Shown here piece by piece: positions 46,967 to 56,751 of a stretch of 64,000 bases of DNA. Source of the DNA: Pseudogulbenkiania ferrooxidans 2002 (lineage in GTDB: Bacteria; Pseudomonadota; Gammaproteobacteria; Burkholderiales; Chromobacteriaceae); contig NZ_ACIS01000012.1 in NCBI RefSeq assembly GCF_000174355.1, positions 20,795 to 84,794 on the forward strand, in the 5' to 3' direction. Each line of letters starts with the position of its first letter. Within the stretch, counting starts at the first letter, position 1. Under the pieces are notes generated by a model, which made no database searches, was not told where the DNA came from, and saw only the letters and a program-made list of their open reading frames with translations. Position numbers and translations under genes: made by a program.

Positions 46967-47422
46967 TTACATCCGGGGAGGGCTGGCCGGTTCACCCTGA
47001 ATGTAGTGCACCAGCTGGTCGATGGTGAGCTGTTGCGCTTCGAGGGTGGCGTGCACCAGGTCGCCGATCGAGACCACACCCAGCACTTCGCAGCCCTCCA
47101 TCACCGGGAGGTGGCGAATGCGCTTCTCGGTCATCAGTGCCATGCATTCGTCCACGGTCTGCTCGGGGGTCACGTACACCACGCGGCTGGTCATGATCTC
47201 GCGCACGTGGGTGCCGGCCGAAGTCCGCCCCTGCAACACCACGCGGCGGGCGTAGTCGCGCTCGGAAAAGATGCCGTGCACGTCGCAGGCGTGCATCACC
47301 AGGACCGCCCCGACGTTCTGTTCGGCCATGACCTGCAGGGCCTGGAATACCGTGGCGTCGGGACTGACGAAGATCAGTTGCCGGTTGGGCTTGCTGTCGA
47401 GCAATTGTCGTACGGTTTGCAT
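46967..47422 (-). CDS. Tandem CBS-domain protein
   Basis: The 151-residue protein is made of two CBS motifs (about 20-75 and 85-140), with 'DATVFQALQVMAEQNVGAVLVM', 'GIFSERDYARRVVLQGR' and 'TVDECMALMTEKRIRHLPVMEG'. Such stand-alone pairs bind adenosine nucleotides or SAM and act as energy sensors; the target is unknown. ATG at 47422 follows AAGGGGG. A family-2 repeat lies 32 nt upstream of the start codon. Confidence 0.9.
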   Translation of the reverse strand: MQTVRQLLDSKPNRQLIFVSPDATVFQALQVMAEQNVGAVLVMHACDVHGIFSERDYARRVVLQGRTSAGTHVREIMTSRVVYVTPEQTVDECMALMTEKRIRHLPVMEGCEVLGVVSIGDLVHATLEAQQLTIDQLVHYIQGEPASPPRM

Positions 47423-47454
47423 GCGATCCCCCTTTGCAGACGTTTGGACCTGTT

Positions 47455-47581
47455 GTTCCAATTCGCCTTAAACACGATAACTTTGTCGGCGGCGCTACGC
47501 GGGGGCCTTGCCGTACTATCTGTACTGTCCGTGGCCCCGCTCACTTGCCTTCGCGTTCTCGCGTCTAATGCTTTTTGGAAC
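47455..47581 (-). repeat. Family-2 dispersed repeat, copy 2
   Basis: The ends GTTCCAA (47455-47461) and TTGGAAC (47575-47581) are inverted. The terminal pair is G-C where copy 1 has A-T. It shares TCGCCTTA, AACTTTGTCGGC and CGCTCACTTGCCTTCGC with 41445-41562 and has its own GC-rich hairpin insertion in the middle. It ends 32 nt upstream of the CBS gene start. Confidence 0.7.
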
Positions 47582-47629
47582 TATGCCTCCACTATAGATG
47601 ATCCGGAACGAATAGCTGCCCAGCCGCGC

Positions 47630-48550
<921 letters not shown>

Positions 48551-48563
48551 TCAATCACGTTGC

Positions 48564-48638
48564 TGAACTGTTATTTATTAATTGCCGGCTGCCCCCGCAT
48601 CCAGTACATTTGCATTCCACTACTGAACAGCTATTCAG
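48564..48638. promoter_or_regulatory. Two related operator-like sites upstream of tetR
   Basis: CTGAACAGCTATTCAG (48623-48638) is a near-perfect 16-bp palindrome 9 nt before the tetR start codon. A related half-conserved site, TGAACTGTTATTTA, lies at 48564-48577, exactly 60 bp upstream. Both lie in the argB-tetR gap, consistent with autoregulation by the TetR protein. Confidence 0.6.
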
Positions 48639-48646
48639 CAACCACC

Positions 48647-49306
48647 ATGACCGAACCCACCCTGCCGCGCTGGCAGCGCAAGAAAGACGCCCGGCCGTCG
48701 GAAATCCTCGACGCGGCGCTGAGCCTGTTCGTCGAGAAGGGCTTTCGCGCCACCAAGATGGAAGACATCGCGCGCGCCGCCAACGTCACCAAGGGCACGC
48801 CCTACCTGTACTTCCAGAACAAGGAAGAAATCTTCAAGGCGGTGATCCAGGTCAACCTGTCATCGCGCTTCGCCGAATTCGCCGAGATCGAACGGCAGCA
48901 CAGCGGCAGCGCCGCCGAGCTGTTGCAGCAACTGATGTTCAAGTGGTGGGACGAGGTTGGCTGCACCGAGCTGGCGGGCATCTGCAAGCTGGTGATCGCC
49001 GAGGCCACCAACTTCCCCGAACTCGCGCAGTTCTACGCCGCCGAGGTGATCCAGCCCAGCCTCTGCATGGTCGGCCGCATCCTGCAGCGCGGCATCGCCA
49101 ACGGGGAATTCCGCGCGGTGCCGATCGAGAGCGCCACCGACGCCCTGCTGGCGCCGCTGGTGCTGGCGATGACCTGGGCGCATTCGTTCGGCAAGGTGGT
49201 GCCGGAAGGCGCCGGCTATTCCTACAAGAATTCGCGCCATCATCTGGCCGAGGCCCTCGACCTGGTCCTCAATGGCCTGTGCGCCCCCAGTCATAACAAC
49301 AACTAA
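48647..49306 (+). CDS. TetR/AcrR-family repressor of the adjacent RND efflux operon
   Basis: The 219-residue protein has a TetR HTH at about residues 18-65 ('ILDAALSLFVEKGFRATKMEDIARAANVTKGTPYLYFQNKEEIFKAVI') and a variable ligand domain containing 'MLKWWDEV'-like and 'ICKLVIAEATNFPELAQFY' segments. ATG at 48647 is supported by the conserved spacing to the HTH. It is followed 15 nt later by the efflux adaptor gene, so it probably represses the whole tetR-MFP-RND-OMP operon. Confidence 0.9.
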   Translation: MTEPTLPRWQRKKDARPSEILDAALSLFVEKGFRATKMEDIARAANVTKGTPYLYFQNKEEIFKAVIQVNLSSRFAEFAEIERQHSGSAAELLQQLMFKWWDEVGCTELAGICKLVIAEATNFPELAQFYAAEVIQPSLCMVGRILQRGIANGEFRAVPIESATDALLAPLVLAMTWAHSFGKVVPEGAGYSYKNSRHHLAEALDLVLNGLCAPSHNNN

Positions 49307-49321
49307 GCAAGGCCCAACACG

Positions 49322-50395
49322 ATGAAGACACCTCACTCTCGCTGGCTCCTCACCGCCGTGGCGGTGCTCGGGCTCGCCGCCTGTGCCAAGGAGGCGACAG
49401 TACAGGAAGAGATCCGCCCGGTACGTTACGTCACCGCCGGCGACAACGCCTCCCAGCCTGGCGCCCGCTTTGCCGGCGACATCCGCGCCCGGCAGGAAAC
49501 GCCGCTGGCCTTCCGCGTCGGCGGCAAGATCGCCCAGCGCCTGGTGAATGCCGGCGAGCGGGTGAAGAAGGGGCAGCTCCTGGCCCGGCTCGACGCCAGC
49601 GACTACGAACTCGACCTCACCGCCAAACAGGCCCAGCTCGCCGCCGCCCGCTCCGACCTCACGCAGCAGGAGGCCGACCTCAGGCGCTCCCAGGAACTGC
49701 TGGGCAAGCAGTTCATCAGCCCGGCCCAGGTCGAGCGCCAGCAGAACGCCGTCAACGCCGCGCGCGCCAAGCTGCAGCAGGCCCAGGCCCAGCTCACCGG
49801 CAGCCGCAACCAGAACGCCTACACCACGCTCGTCGCCGACGCCGACGGCGTGATCGGCAGCGTCAGCGCCGAGGCCGGCCAGGTGGTCGCCGCCGGCCAG
49901 CCGGTGCTGAGGCTGGCCATGGATGGTCCGCGCGAAGTCGCGATCCAGGTGCCGGAGAACGCGCTGGCGGCGCTGCGTGAAGCCAAGGCGCTGCAGGTGA
50001 AGCTGTGGGCCGACGGCCAGACCTTCAACGGCAGCTTGCGCGAGCTGTCGGCCGACGCCGACCCCGCCACCCGCACCTACGCCGCGCGCATCAGCCTCGA
50101 CGGTGCCAACGCCGGGCTGGCGCTGGGCATGAGCGCGACCGTGACGCTGCCGGCGCCGGACAGCAACCGTAACCTGCAGCTGCCGCTCTCCGCCCTGCTC
50201 GACCAGGACGGCCGGCACTACGTCTGGGTGATCGATCCCAAGAGCCACAAGGTTGGCCGAAGAGAGGTCAGCGTGCAGGGCATCGACGACAGCGTTGCCC
50301 GCGTCAGCGGCGCGCTGAAAACCGGGGAACAGGTGGTGAGCGCCGGCGTGCACCTGCTGCGCGACGGCCAGCAAGTCCGCCTGCTCCAGCCTTGA
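49322..50395 (+). CDS. RND efflux periplasmic adaptor lipoprotein (membrane fusion protein)
   Basis: The 357-residue protein has a lipoprotein signal ending 'LGLAAC' (lipidated C21), a biotinyl-lipoyl fold split around a coiled coil ('RVGGKIAQRLVNAGERVKKGQLLARLD', then 'AQVERQQNAVNAARAKLQQAQAQL'), and beta-barrel and membrane-proximal domains. It bridges the inner-membrane pump and the outer-membrane channel. The gene order regulator-adaptor-pump-channel is complete here. Confidence 0.92.
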   Translation: MKTPHSRWLLTAVAVLGLAACAKEATVQEEIRPVRYVTAGDNASQPGARFAGDIRARQETPLAFRVGGKIAQRLVNAGERVKKGQLLARLDASDYELDLTAKQAQLAAARSDLTQQEADLRRSQELLGKQFISPAQVERQQNAVNAARAKLQQAQAQLTGSRNQNAYTTLVADADGVIGSVSAEAGQVVAAGQPVLRLAMDGPREVAIQVPENALAALREAKALQVKLWADGQTFNGSLRELSADADPATRTYAARISLDGANAGLALGMSATVTLPAPDSNRNLQLPLSALLDQDGRHYVWVIDPKSHKVGRREVSVQGIDDSVARVSGALKTGEQVVSAGVHLLRDGQQVRLLQP

Positions 50396-50405
50396 GGTGT
50401 CCGCC

Positions 50406-53400
50406 ATGAAACAACGACTCAACCTGTCCGAGTGGGCGCTCAAGCACCAGGCGCTGGTGCTGTACCTGATGATCACCCTGATGCTGGCCGGCGCCTGGGC
50501 CTATACCCAGCTGGGGCAGAAGGAAGACCCGTCGTTCACCTTCAAGGCGATGATGGTCAAGGTGGTGTGGCCCGGCGCCAGCGCCAGCGAGATGGAACAG
50601 CAGGTCACCGACAAGCTGGAACAGAAGCTGCAGGAGCTGGACGGGCTGGAATACGTCAAGAGCTTCACCAAACCCGGTGAGGCGCAGCTGCTGCTCAACC
50701 TGCGCGAAGGCATCGCGCCGGACAAGGTGCCGGAGCAGTGGTACCAGGTGCGCAAGAAGCTCGGCGACATCCGCCAGAACCTGCCCGCCGACCTGAAAGG
50801 CCCATTCTTCAACGACGAATTCGGCGACACCTTCGGCAACATCCTCGCCTTCACCGGCGACGGCTTCAGCGCCGAGGAGCTGCGCCGCTACGCCGACCGC
50901 ACGCGCCAGGAAGTGCTGCGCCTGCCCGACGTCGGCAAGGTCGACATCGTCGGCGAACAGCCGGAGCGCCTCTACGTCGACCTCTCCACCAGCCGGCTCG
51001 CCACGCTGGGGCTCGACACCCGCACCATCTGGAACGCGCTGGCCGAGCAGAACGCGGTGACGCCGGCCGGGGTGTTTGAGACCGCCGGCGAACGCATCTG
51101 GGTGCGCCCGAGCGGCGCCTACGGCACGCTGGAGGCGGTGCGCAATACCCCGATCACGGTGAACGGCCAGAGCTTCCGCCTCGCCGACATCGCCACCGTG
51201 CACCGCGCCTTCGTCACCCCACCCGGCTTCAGCATGCGCTTCAACGGCAAACCGGCGCTGGGGCTCGCCATCAGCATGAAGGACGGCGGCGACGTGCTGC
51301 GCCTGGGACGCGACCTCGACCAGTTGCTGGCACGCGTCAAGGCGGCGCTGCCGCTCGGCGTCGAGATCGCGCCGGTGTCGGACCAGCCCAAGGTGGTGGG
51401 GCACTCGATCAGCGAGTTCATGCATTCGCTGATCGAGGCGGTGGTCATCGTGCTGGCGGTGAGCTTCTTCAGCCTGGGCTGGCGCTCGGGCGTGGTGGTG
51501 GCGCTGTCGATCCCGCTGGTGCTGGCGATGACTTTCCTCGCCATGTACTTCTTCAACATCGACCTGCAGCGCATCTCGCTGGGGTCGCTGATCATCGCGC
51601 TGGGCCTGCTGGTGGACGACGCCATCATCGCGGTGGAGATGATGGCGCTGAAGCTGGAACAGGGCTGGAACCGCTACCAGGCGGCCACCTTCGCCTACAC
51701 CAGCACCGCCTTCCCGATGCTCACCGGCACGCTGATCACCGCCGCCACCTTCCTACCGGTGGGGCTGGCCAAGTCCAACGCCGGCGAATACGTGTTCAGC
51801 CTGTTCGCCGTGGTCGGGCTGGCGCTGGTGCTGTCGTGGGTGGTGGCGGTGATCTTCACCCCCTACCTCGGCTTCAAGTTGCTGCCGACGTTCAAGGCCG
51901 AGGGAGAGCACGCCGACGTCTACCACAAGCCGTTCTACCGGCGCTTTCGCAGCGTGCTGGAATGGTGTCTCGACCACCGCAAGAGCGTGATCGCCGCCAC
52001 GCTGGCGCTGTTTCTGCTGTCGCTGGGGGCGTTCAGGCTGTTCGTGCCGCAGCAGTTCTTCCCCTCCTCCAACCGCGTGGAACTGCTGGTCGACCTGTGG
52101 CTGCCGCAGGGCGCCAGCTACCAGGCCACCGAGCGCGAGACGAAGAAGCTGGAGGCGATGTTCGCCCATCACCCCGGCGTCGACAGCATCACCAGCTACG
52201 TCGGCGGCGGCTCGCCGCGCTTCTACCTGCCGCTCGACCAGCAGATGCCGCACCTCAACTACGCCCAGCTGATGGTGATGACCCGGGACGAGAAGGTACG
52301 CGAAACGGTCAAGCGCGACCTGGAGCGCGCCTTCGACAGCGACTTCCCCGCACTGCGCGGACGCGTGATCCGGCTGGAAAACGGGCCGCCGGTAGGCTAT
52401 CCGGTACAGTATCGGGTGATGGGCGAACGCCACGAGGAAGTGAAACGCATCGCCGCGCGGCTGGAAGCGCTGCTGCGCAGCCAGCCCGGCACGCGCCAGG
52501 TCAACAACGACTGGGGCGAGCAGATCAAGTCGCTGCGCCTGGTGATCGACCAGGACCGTGCCCGCGCCCTCGGCGTGTCGACCCAGAGCCTGGGCCGGCA
52601 ACTGCAGCTGTTGATTTCCGGCGCCGCTGTGACCGAGTTGCGCGAGGGCGACCGCACCATCACCGTCGAGGCGCGCCTCAACCCGGCCGAGAAGACCGAC
52701 GTCGCCGGCCTGGGCAACCTGATGGTGCAGGCCGCGAACGGGCGCTTCGTCCCGGTGTCGCAGCTGGCACGCATCGAGTACCAGCCGGAGGAGAGCATCA
52801 TCTGGCGCCGCAACCGGCTGCCGACGGTGACGGTACGCGCCGACACCGCCGACGGCGTGCAGGCGGCGGACGTGGTGCAGGCGCTGGCTCCCCGTCTCAA
52901 GCAGCTGGAAGCCACGCTGCCGCTGGGCTATCACATCGAGATGGGGGGCTCGGTCGAATCCAGCGTGAAATCGCAGCAGGCCATCGCCAAGGTGGCGCCG
53001 CTGATGATCGTGGTGGTGCTGACCCTGCTGATGTTGCAGCTGCAAAGTTTCCAGCGCACGCTGATGGTAGTGCTCACCGCGCCGCTCGGCATGATCGGCG
53101 TGACGCTGACGCTGATCACCTTCCGTGCCCCGTTCGGCTTCGTGGCGATGCTGGGAGTGATCGCGCTGTCGGGCATGATCATGCGCAACTCGGTTATTCT
53201 GGTGGACCAGATCGAGCATGACATCGGCGAGGGCATCGAGCGCTGGGAGGCCGTGGTCGGTTCCACCCTGCGCCGCTTCCGCCCCATCATGCTGACCGCG
53301 CTGGCGGCGATCCTGGCGATGATTCCGCTGACGCGCAGCACCTTCTGGGGGCCGATGGCGGTGGCGATCATGGGCGGGCTGCTGGTGGCCACGGTGCTGA

Positions 53401-53537
53401 CCCTGCTGTTTCTGCCCGCGCTGTACGCGCAGTGGTTCAAGGTGCAGCGTGCCGCGCCGCGTGCGCAGGACCACGTCGCGCGCGCCACGGCGGGGACGCC
53501 CGGCACCGCACCGCAGCCGGCAGGCGCCGAGGCATGA
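50406..53537 (+). CDS. RND multidrug efflux transporter, inner-membrane subunit (MexK/TriC-like)
   Basis: The 1043-residue protein has the twofold RND layout with 12 membrane helices. The proton-relay aspartates D404 and D405 lie in helix 4 ('ALGLLVDDAIIAVE'), and helix-10 and -11 regions contain 'GMIMRNSVILVDQIEHDI'. The start 'MKQRLNLSEWALKHQALVLYLM' and 'QKEDPSFTFKAMMVKVVWPGAS' resemble MexK/TriC-type pumps rather than AcrB. ATG at 50406 follows GAGG by 8 nt; the GTG at 50397 is less likely. The substrates cannot be read from the sequence. Confidence 0.92.
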   Translation: MKQRLNLSEWALKHQALVLYLMITLMLAGAWAYTQLGQKEDPSFTFKAMMVKVVWPGASASEMEQQVTDKLEQKLQELDGLEYVKSFTKPGEAQLLLNLREGIAPDKVPEQWYQVRKKLGDIRQNLPADLKGPFFNDEFGDTFGNILAFTGDGFSAEELRRYADRTRQEVLRLPDVGKVDIVGEQPERLYVDLSTSRLATLGLDTRTIWNALAEQNAVTPAGVFETAGERIWVRPSGAYGTLEAVRNTPITVNGQSFRLADIATVHRAFVTPPGFSMRFNGKPALGLAISMKDGGDVLRLGRDLDQLLARVKAALPLGVEIAPVSDQPKVVGHSISEFMHSLIEAVVIVLAVSFFSLGWRSGVVVALSIPLVLAMTFLAMYFFNIDLQRISLGSLIIALGLLVDDAIIAVEMMALKLEQGWNRYQAATFAYTSTAFPMLTGTLITAATFLPVGLAKSNAGEYVFSLFAVVGLALVLSWVVAVIFTPYLGFKLLPTFKAEGEHADVYHKPFYRRFRSVLEWCLDHRKSVIAATLALFLLSLGAFRLFVPQQFFPSSNRVELLVDLWLPQGASYQATERETKKLEAMFAHHPGVDSITSYVGGGSPRFYLPLDQQMPHLNYAQLMVMTRDEKVRETVKRDLERAFDSDFPALRGRVIRLENGPPVGYPVQYRVMGERHEEVKRIAARLEALLRSQPGTRQVNNDWGEQIKSLRLVIDQDRARALGVSTQSLGRQLQLLISGAAVTELREGDRTITVEARLNPAEKTDVAGLGNLMVQAANGRFVPVSQLARIEYQPEESIIWRRNRLPTVTVRADTADGVQAADVVQALAPRLKQLEATLPLGYHIEMGGSVESSVKSQQAIAKVAPLMIVVVLTLLMLQLQSFQRTLMVVLTAPLGMIGVTLTLITFRAPFGFVAMLGVIALSGMIMRNSVILVDQIEHDIGEGIERWEAVVGSTLRRFRPIMLTALAAILAMIPLTRSTFWGPMAVAIMGGLLVATVLTLLFLPALYAQWFKVQRAAPRAQDHVARATAGTPGTAPQPAGAEA

Positions 53538-53656
53538 CGAGCATGACACGCCTCGGCCGGGAAGCCGCCCGCCACGCCGTTACCGGCGCGGCGGCCCCGA
53601 ACCAGAACGACATCATCCGGAACAGGCTCCGGCAACAGCCTTTGACGAGAACAGCA

Positions 53657-54958
53657 ATGACATCACGCATCCGTACCCTGACCGCTCTGCTGATCGCCGC
53701 CGCGGCGCTGCCGGCCCAGGCCTTCGACCTGATGGAGGCCTGGCAGCAGGCGCGCGGCTACGACGCGTCCTTCGCCGCCGCCGGCTACGACCGCGACGCC
53801 GGCCACGAAAAAGCGCCGCAGGGCCGTGCCGGGCTGCTGCCGCAGGTGGCGCTGAGCGCCGACTACAGCCGCACCAACCTGATCCAGCCCTCCGTCGCCG
53901 GCGGCAATTTCACCACGCACGGCGTCGGCGTGCAGCTGACGCAGCCCGTGTTCGACGTCAGCAAGTACACCGGCTACCAGAAGGGCAAGACCAGCAGCGC
54001 CCTGGCCGACACCCGCTTCGCCGCGAGCGAGCAACAGCTGATCGTCGACGTGGCGCAGGCTTACTTCAACGTGCTGCTGGCGCAGGACACGCTGGCCTCC
54101 ACCCAGGCCACCAAGAAGGCCTTCGCCAGCCAGCTGGAGCAGGCCAAGACCGCGTTCGAGGTCGGCACCGCCACCATCACCGACACCCACGAGGCGCAGG
54201 CCGGCTACGACGGCGCGGTGGCGCAGGAAATCCTCGCCGAGAGCGATCTCGAGATCAAGCGCAACGCCCTGCGCCGTCTCACCGGGCTCGATCCGCTCGC
54301 GGTGCAGGCCGTCACGCCGGCGCTGCCGCTGGATCAGCCGACCAACGTCGATCTCGACGGCTGGATCGCCCAGGCACTGGCCAATAACCTCGACATCAAG
54401 GCACAGGAGCAGAACCTGGCGCTGGCCAGCCAGGATCTGACCGAGAAGCGCGGGCAGCGCCTGCCGGTGGTGTCGCTCACCGCCGGCTACAAGGACAACA
54501 CCGACAACAGCACCCTCCCCGCGCACACCCGAGCGTCCTCGGTCGGGCTGCAGCTGACGCTGCCGCTGTACGCCGGCGGCGGCATCAACTCGCGGGTGCG
54601 CGAGGCGGCGGCCAACGAGAACAGCGCCAAGGACAAGCTGGAAGCGACGCGCCGCCAGGTGCGCGAGCAGGTGCGCCAGGCCTATCTGGGCGTCACCAGC
54701 GGGGCGGCCCTGGTCAAGGCGCAGCAGCAGTTGCTGGTCTCGGCCAAGAGCAAGCTCGACTCCACCCGGCTCGGCAAGGAGGTCGGCGTGCGCACCAACC
54801 TCGATCTGCTGCAGGCCGAGCAGGAGTACTACAACGACCAGACCCAGCTGGCCAAGGCACGCTACAACTACCTGCTCGCCAAGCTGCAGCTGGCGCAGGC
54901 CGCCGGCCAGCTGGGGCCGCAGCAGCTGGCCGAGGTCAACGCCTACATCGTGCGCTGA
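53657..54958 (+). CDS. TolC-family outer membrane efflux channel
   Basis: The 433-residue product has a signal peptide (cleavage after 'LPAQA', about residue 23) and two outer-membrane efflux repeats of long helices and short beta strands ('FDLMEAWQQARGYDASFAAAGYDRDAG', 'QLIVDVAQAYFNVLLAQDTL', 'VGLQLTLPLYAGGGINSRVREA', 'VREQVRQAYLGVTSGAALV'). The spacing and the 'VGTATITDTHEAQAGYD' turn match TolC itself rather than OprM, since it lacks a lipobox. It follows the pump gene by 119 nt and closes the efflux operon. Confidence 0.93.
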   Translation: MTSRIRTLTALLIAAAALPAQAFDLMEAWQQARGYDASFAAAGYDRDAGHEKAPQGRAGLLPQVALSADYSRTNLIQPSVAGGNFTTHGVGVQLTQPVFDVSKYTGYQKGKTSSALADTRFAASEQQLIVDVAQAYFNVLLAQDTLASTQATKKAFASQLEQAKTAFEVGTATITDTHEAQAGYDGAVAQEILAESDLEIKRNALRRLTGLDPLAVQAVTPALPLDQPTNVDLDGWIAQALANNLDIKAQEQNLALASQDLTEKRGQRLPVVSLTAGYKDNTDNSTLPAHTRASSVGLQLTLPLYAGGGINSRVREAAANENSAKDKLEATRRQVREQVRQAYLGVTSGAALVKAQQQLLVSAKSKLDSTRLGKEVGVRTNLDLLQAEQEYYNDQTQLAKARYNYLLAKLQLAQAAGQLGPQQLAEVNAYIVR

Positions 54959-55157
54959 GCCTCACCCGGCGTGCCGGCGCCGGCACAGCGCGATGCCCCG
55001 CTTTGTTTAGCACCACCAGGCATGTTGGCCTGGTCCTGCCCCTCGCCACCGCCTGCGTGCCTGCGCCGTGGCACGATCCAAGCACAGCCCGGCCGGCTTG
55101 GCTCAGATCCCGTTTTATCCCTGCCGAAACAAATGCTTACGATTCACCTCACACCCT

Positions 55158-55190
55158 CCGGCCGGCTCCCTCCGGCCGGTTTTCTTTGGC
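55158..55190 (+). terminator. Intrinsic terminator 200 nt after tolC
   Basis: An 8-bp stem CCGGCCGG/CCGGCCGG with loop CTCCCT is followed by TTTTCTTT. It ends the efflux transcript or an independent short RNA. Confidence 0.85.
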
Positions 55191-55224
55191 GGCAGCGCAA
55201 CACTCGCGCCGTCCTGCCGTTTAA

Positions 55225-55255
55225 TTTATTAAGTACAACGTAGCTTTTTAATAAA
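55225..55255. promoter_or_regulatory. Inverted repeat in the AT-rich gabT promoter region
   Basis: TTTATTAA (55225-55232) and TTAATAAA (55248-55255) are perfect inverted arms separated by 15 bp, about 170 nt upstream of gabT. The AT-rich block stands out in this GC-rich DNA and is likely to include the gabTD promoter or an operator. Confidence 0.5.
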
Positions 55256-55425
55256 CACCCGTCTAGAATTTGCTCAACCCGTGCTGCTCGCCGGGCCCAG
55301 ACCGATTCAGCAGAGCGGCCCACGACGACGGCGCACGCCGCTATCGCCGCAGGGCCCCCGGCATGGACCCGTAGAGACCACCCCACTCAGCCCGACACAC
55401 AGGCACAGAACACAGGAGAGACCTC

Positions 55426-56691
55426 ATGAGCAACCAACAACTGCAGCAACGCAAAGCCGCCGCCACTCCGCGCGGTGTCGGCGTGATGTGCGGCTTCTAC
55501 GCCGAACGCGCCAAGAACGCCGAGCTGTGGGACGTGGAAGGCAACCGCTACATCGATTTCGCCGGCGGCATCGGCGTCCTGAATACCGGTCACCTTCACG
55601 ACAAGGTGCAGGCTGCCGTGGCTGAACAGTTGAACAAGTTCAGCCACACCTGCTACCAGGTTGTCCCCTATGAGCTCTACGTCGAGGTGGCCGAGCAGCT
55701 CAACGCCCTGACCCCGGGCGACTACGCCAAGAAGACCGCGTTCTTCTCCACCGGCGCCGAGGCCGTGGAGAACGCCATCAAGGTAGCCCGCGCCGCCACC
55801 GGGCGCTCCGGCGTGATCGCCTTCGGCGGCGGCTTCCACGGCCGCACCATGATGGGCATGGCGCTGACCGGCAAGGTCGCCCCGTACAAGATCGGCTTCG
55901 GCCCGTTCCCGGCCGACATCTACCACGGCCTCTACCCGAATGCGCTGCACGGCGTGTCGATCGCCGACTCGCTGACCAGCCTCGAGCGTCTGTTCAAGTA
56001 CGACATCGAGCCGTCGCGCGTCGCCGCCATCATCTTCGAACCGGTTCAGGGCGAAGGTGGCTTCGTGCCGGCCCCGACCGAGTGGGTGAAAGCCCTGCGC
56101 GCGCTGTGCGACCAGCACGGCATCCTGCTGATCGCCGACGAGGTACAGGCCGGCTTCGCCCGTACCGGCAAGCTGTTCGCGATGGAACACTTCGGCGTGG
56201 CGCCGGACCTGATGACGCTGGCCAAGTCGCTGGCCGGCGGCTTCCCGCTGGCCGCGCTGGTGGGCAAGGCCGAACTGATGGACGCGCCGGCCCCGGGCGG
56301 GCTGGGCGGCACCTACGCCGGCAGCCCGCTGGCGCTGGCCGCGGCCAAGGCGGTGATTTCCGTGATCCAGGAAGAGAAGCTGCTGGAGCGCGCCAACCGT
56401 CTGGGCGAGGAACTGAAGGAAAAACTGCACGGTCTGAAACAGGCCGTGCCGCAGATCGCCGAAGTGCGTGGTCTGGGTGCGATGATCGCTGTCGAATTCA
56501 ACAAGCCGGGCAGCCACGAGCCGGATGCCGAGTTCACCAAGAAGGTGCAGCAGAAGGCGCTGGAATCCGGCCTGATCCTGCTGACCTGCGGCACCTACGC
56601 CAACGTGGTACGTTTCCTGTTCCCGCTGACCATCGAGGACAGCGTATTCCAGGAAGCGCTGGCCAAGCTCGACGCCGCCCTGCGCGCCTGA
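55426..56691 (+). CDS. gabT: 4-aminobutyrate aminotransferase
   Basis: The 421-residue class III aminotransferase shows 'TAFFSTGAEAVENAIKVARAATGR' (PLP phosphate site), 'LLIADEVQAGFARTG' with D238, and the PLP lysine K267 in 'MTLAKSLAGGFPLAALVG'. It transfers the amino group of GABA to 2-oxoglutarate, giving succinate semialdehyde. GGAGAG upstream supports the start. The next gene, gabD, oxidises its product. Some relatives use 5-aminovalerate, which would connect to the glutarate genes at 41-44 kb; that is only an inference. Confidence 0.95.
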   Translation: MSNQQLQQRKAAATPRGVGVMCGFYAERAKNAELWDVEGNRYIDFAGGIGVLNTGHLHDKVQAAVAEQLNKFSHTCYQVVPYELYVEVAEQLNALTPGDYAKKTAFFSTGAEAVENAIKVARAATGRSGVIAFGGGFHGRTMMGMALTGKVAPYKIGFGPFPADIYHGLYPNALHGVSIADSLTSLERLFKYDIEPSRVAAIIFEPVQGEGGFVPAPTEWVKALRALCDQHGILLIADEVQAGFARTGKLFAMEHFGVAPDLMTLAKSLAGGFPLAALVGKAELMDAPAPGGLGGTYAGSPLALAAAKAVISVIQEEKLLERANRLGEELKEKLHGLKQAVPQIAEVRGLGAMIAVEFNKPGSHEPDAEFTKKVQQKALESGLILLTCGTYANVVRFLFPLTIEDSVFQEALAKLDAALRA

Positions 56692-56702
56692 GCCGCCCTG
56701 CC

Positions 56703-56732
56703 CTTCGGCCAACCTGTCCAGGTTGGCCGAAG
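56703..56732. repeat. Inverted pair of the GTTGGCCGAA 10-mer between gabT and gabD
   Basis: Arms CTTCGGCCAACC and GGTTGGCCGAAG form a 12-bp perfect stem with a 6-nt loop. Each arm contains the 10-mer repeated through the window (56704-56713 and 56722-56731). No T-run follows, so complete termination inside the operon is unlikely. Confidence 0.75.
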
Positions 56733-56751
56733 CGTCCCGCACACGGAGAAC

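Larger units (their letters stand above)
54959..55425. other. 467-bp intergenic region with several hairpins between tolC and gabT
   Basis: The first part holds a perfect 16-bp palindrome GTGCCGGCGCCGGCAC (54971-54986), a hairpin with arms ACCAGGC/GCCTGGT (about 55015-55034) and a true terminator (55158-55190). The spacing would allow a short RNA ending at that terminator, but no promoter is clear. The second part is AT-rich (55215-55260) and holds an inverted repeat that may control gabT. No protein-coding frame was convincing. Confidence 0.5.

Noticed and set aside
44515..47028. Plus-strand open frame spanning the IclR gene, a terminator and fdhA antisense
   Set aside because: It crosses a strong bidirectional terminator and is out of frame with the real IclR gene.
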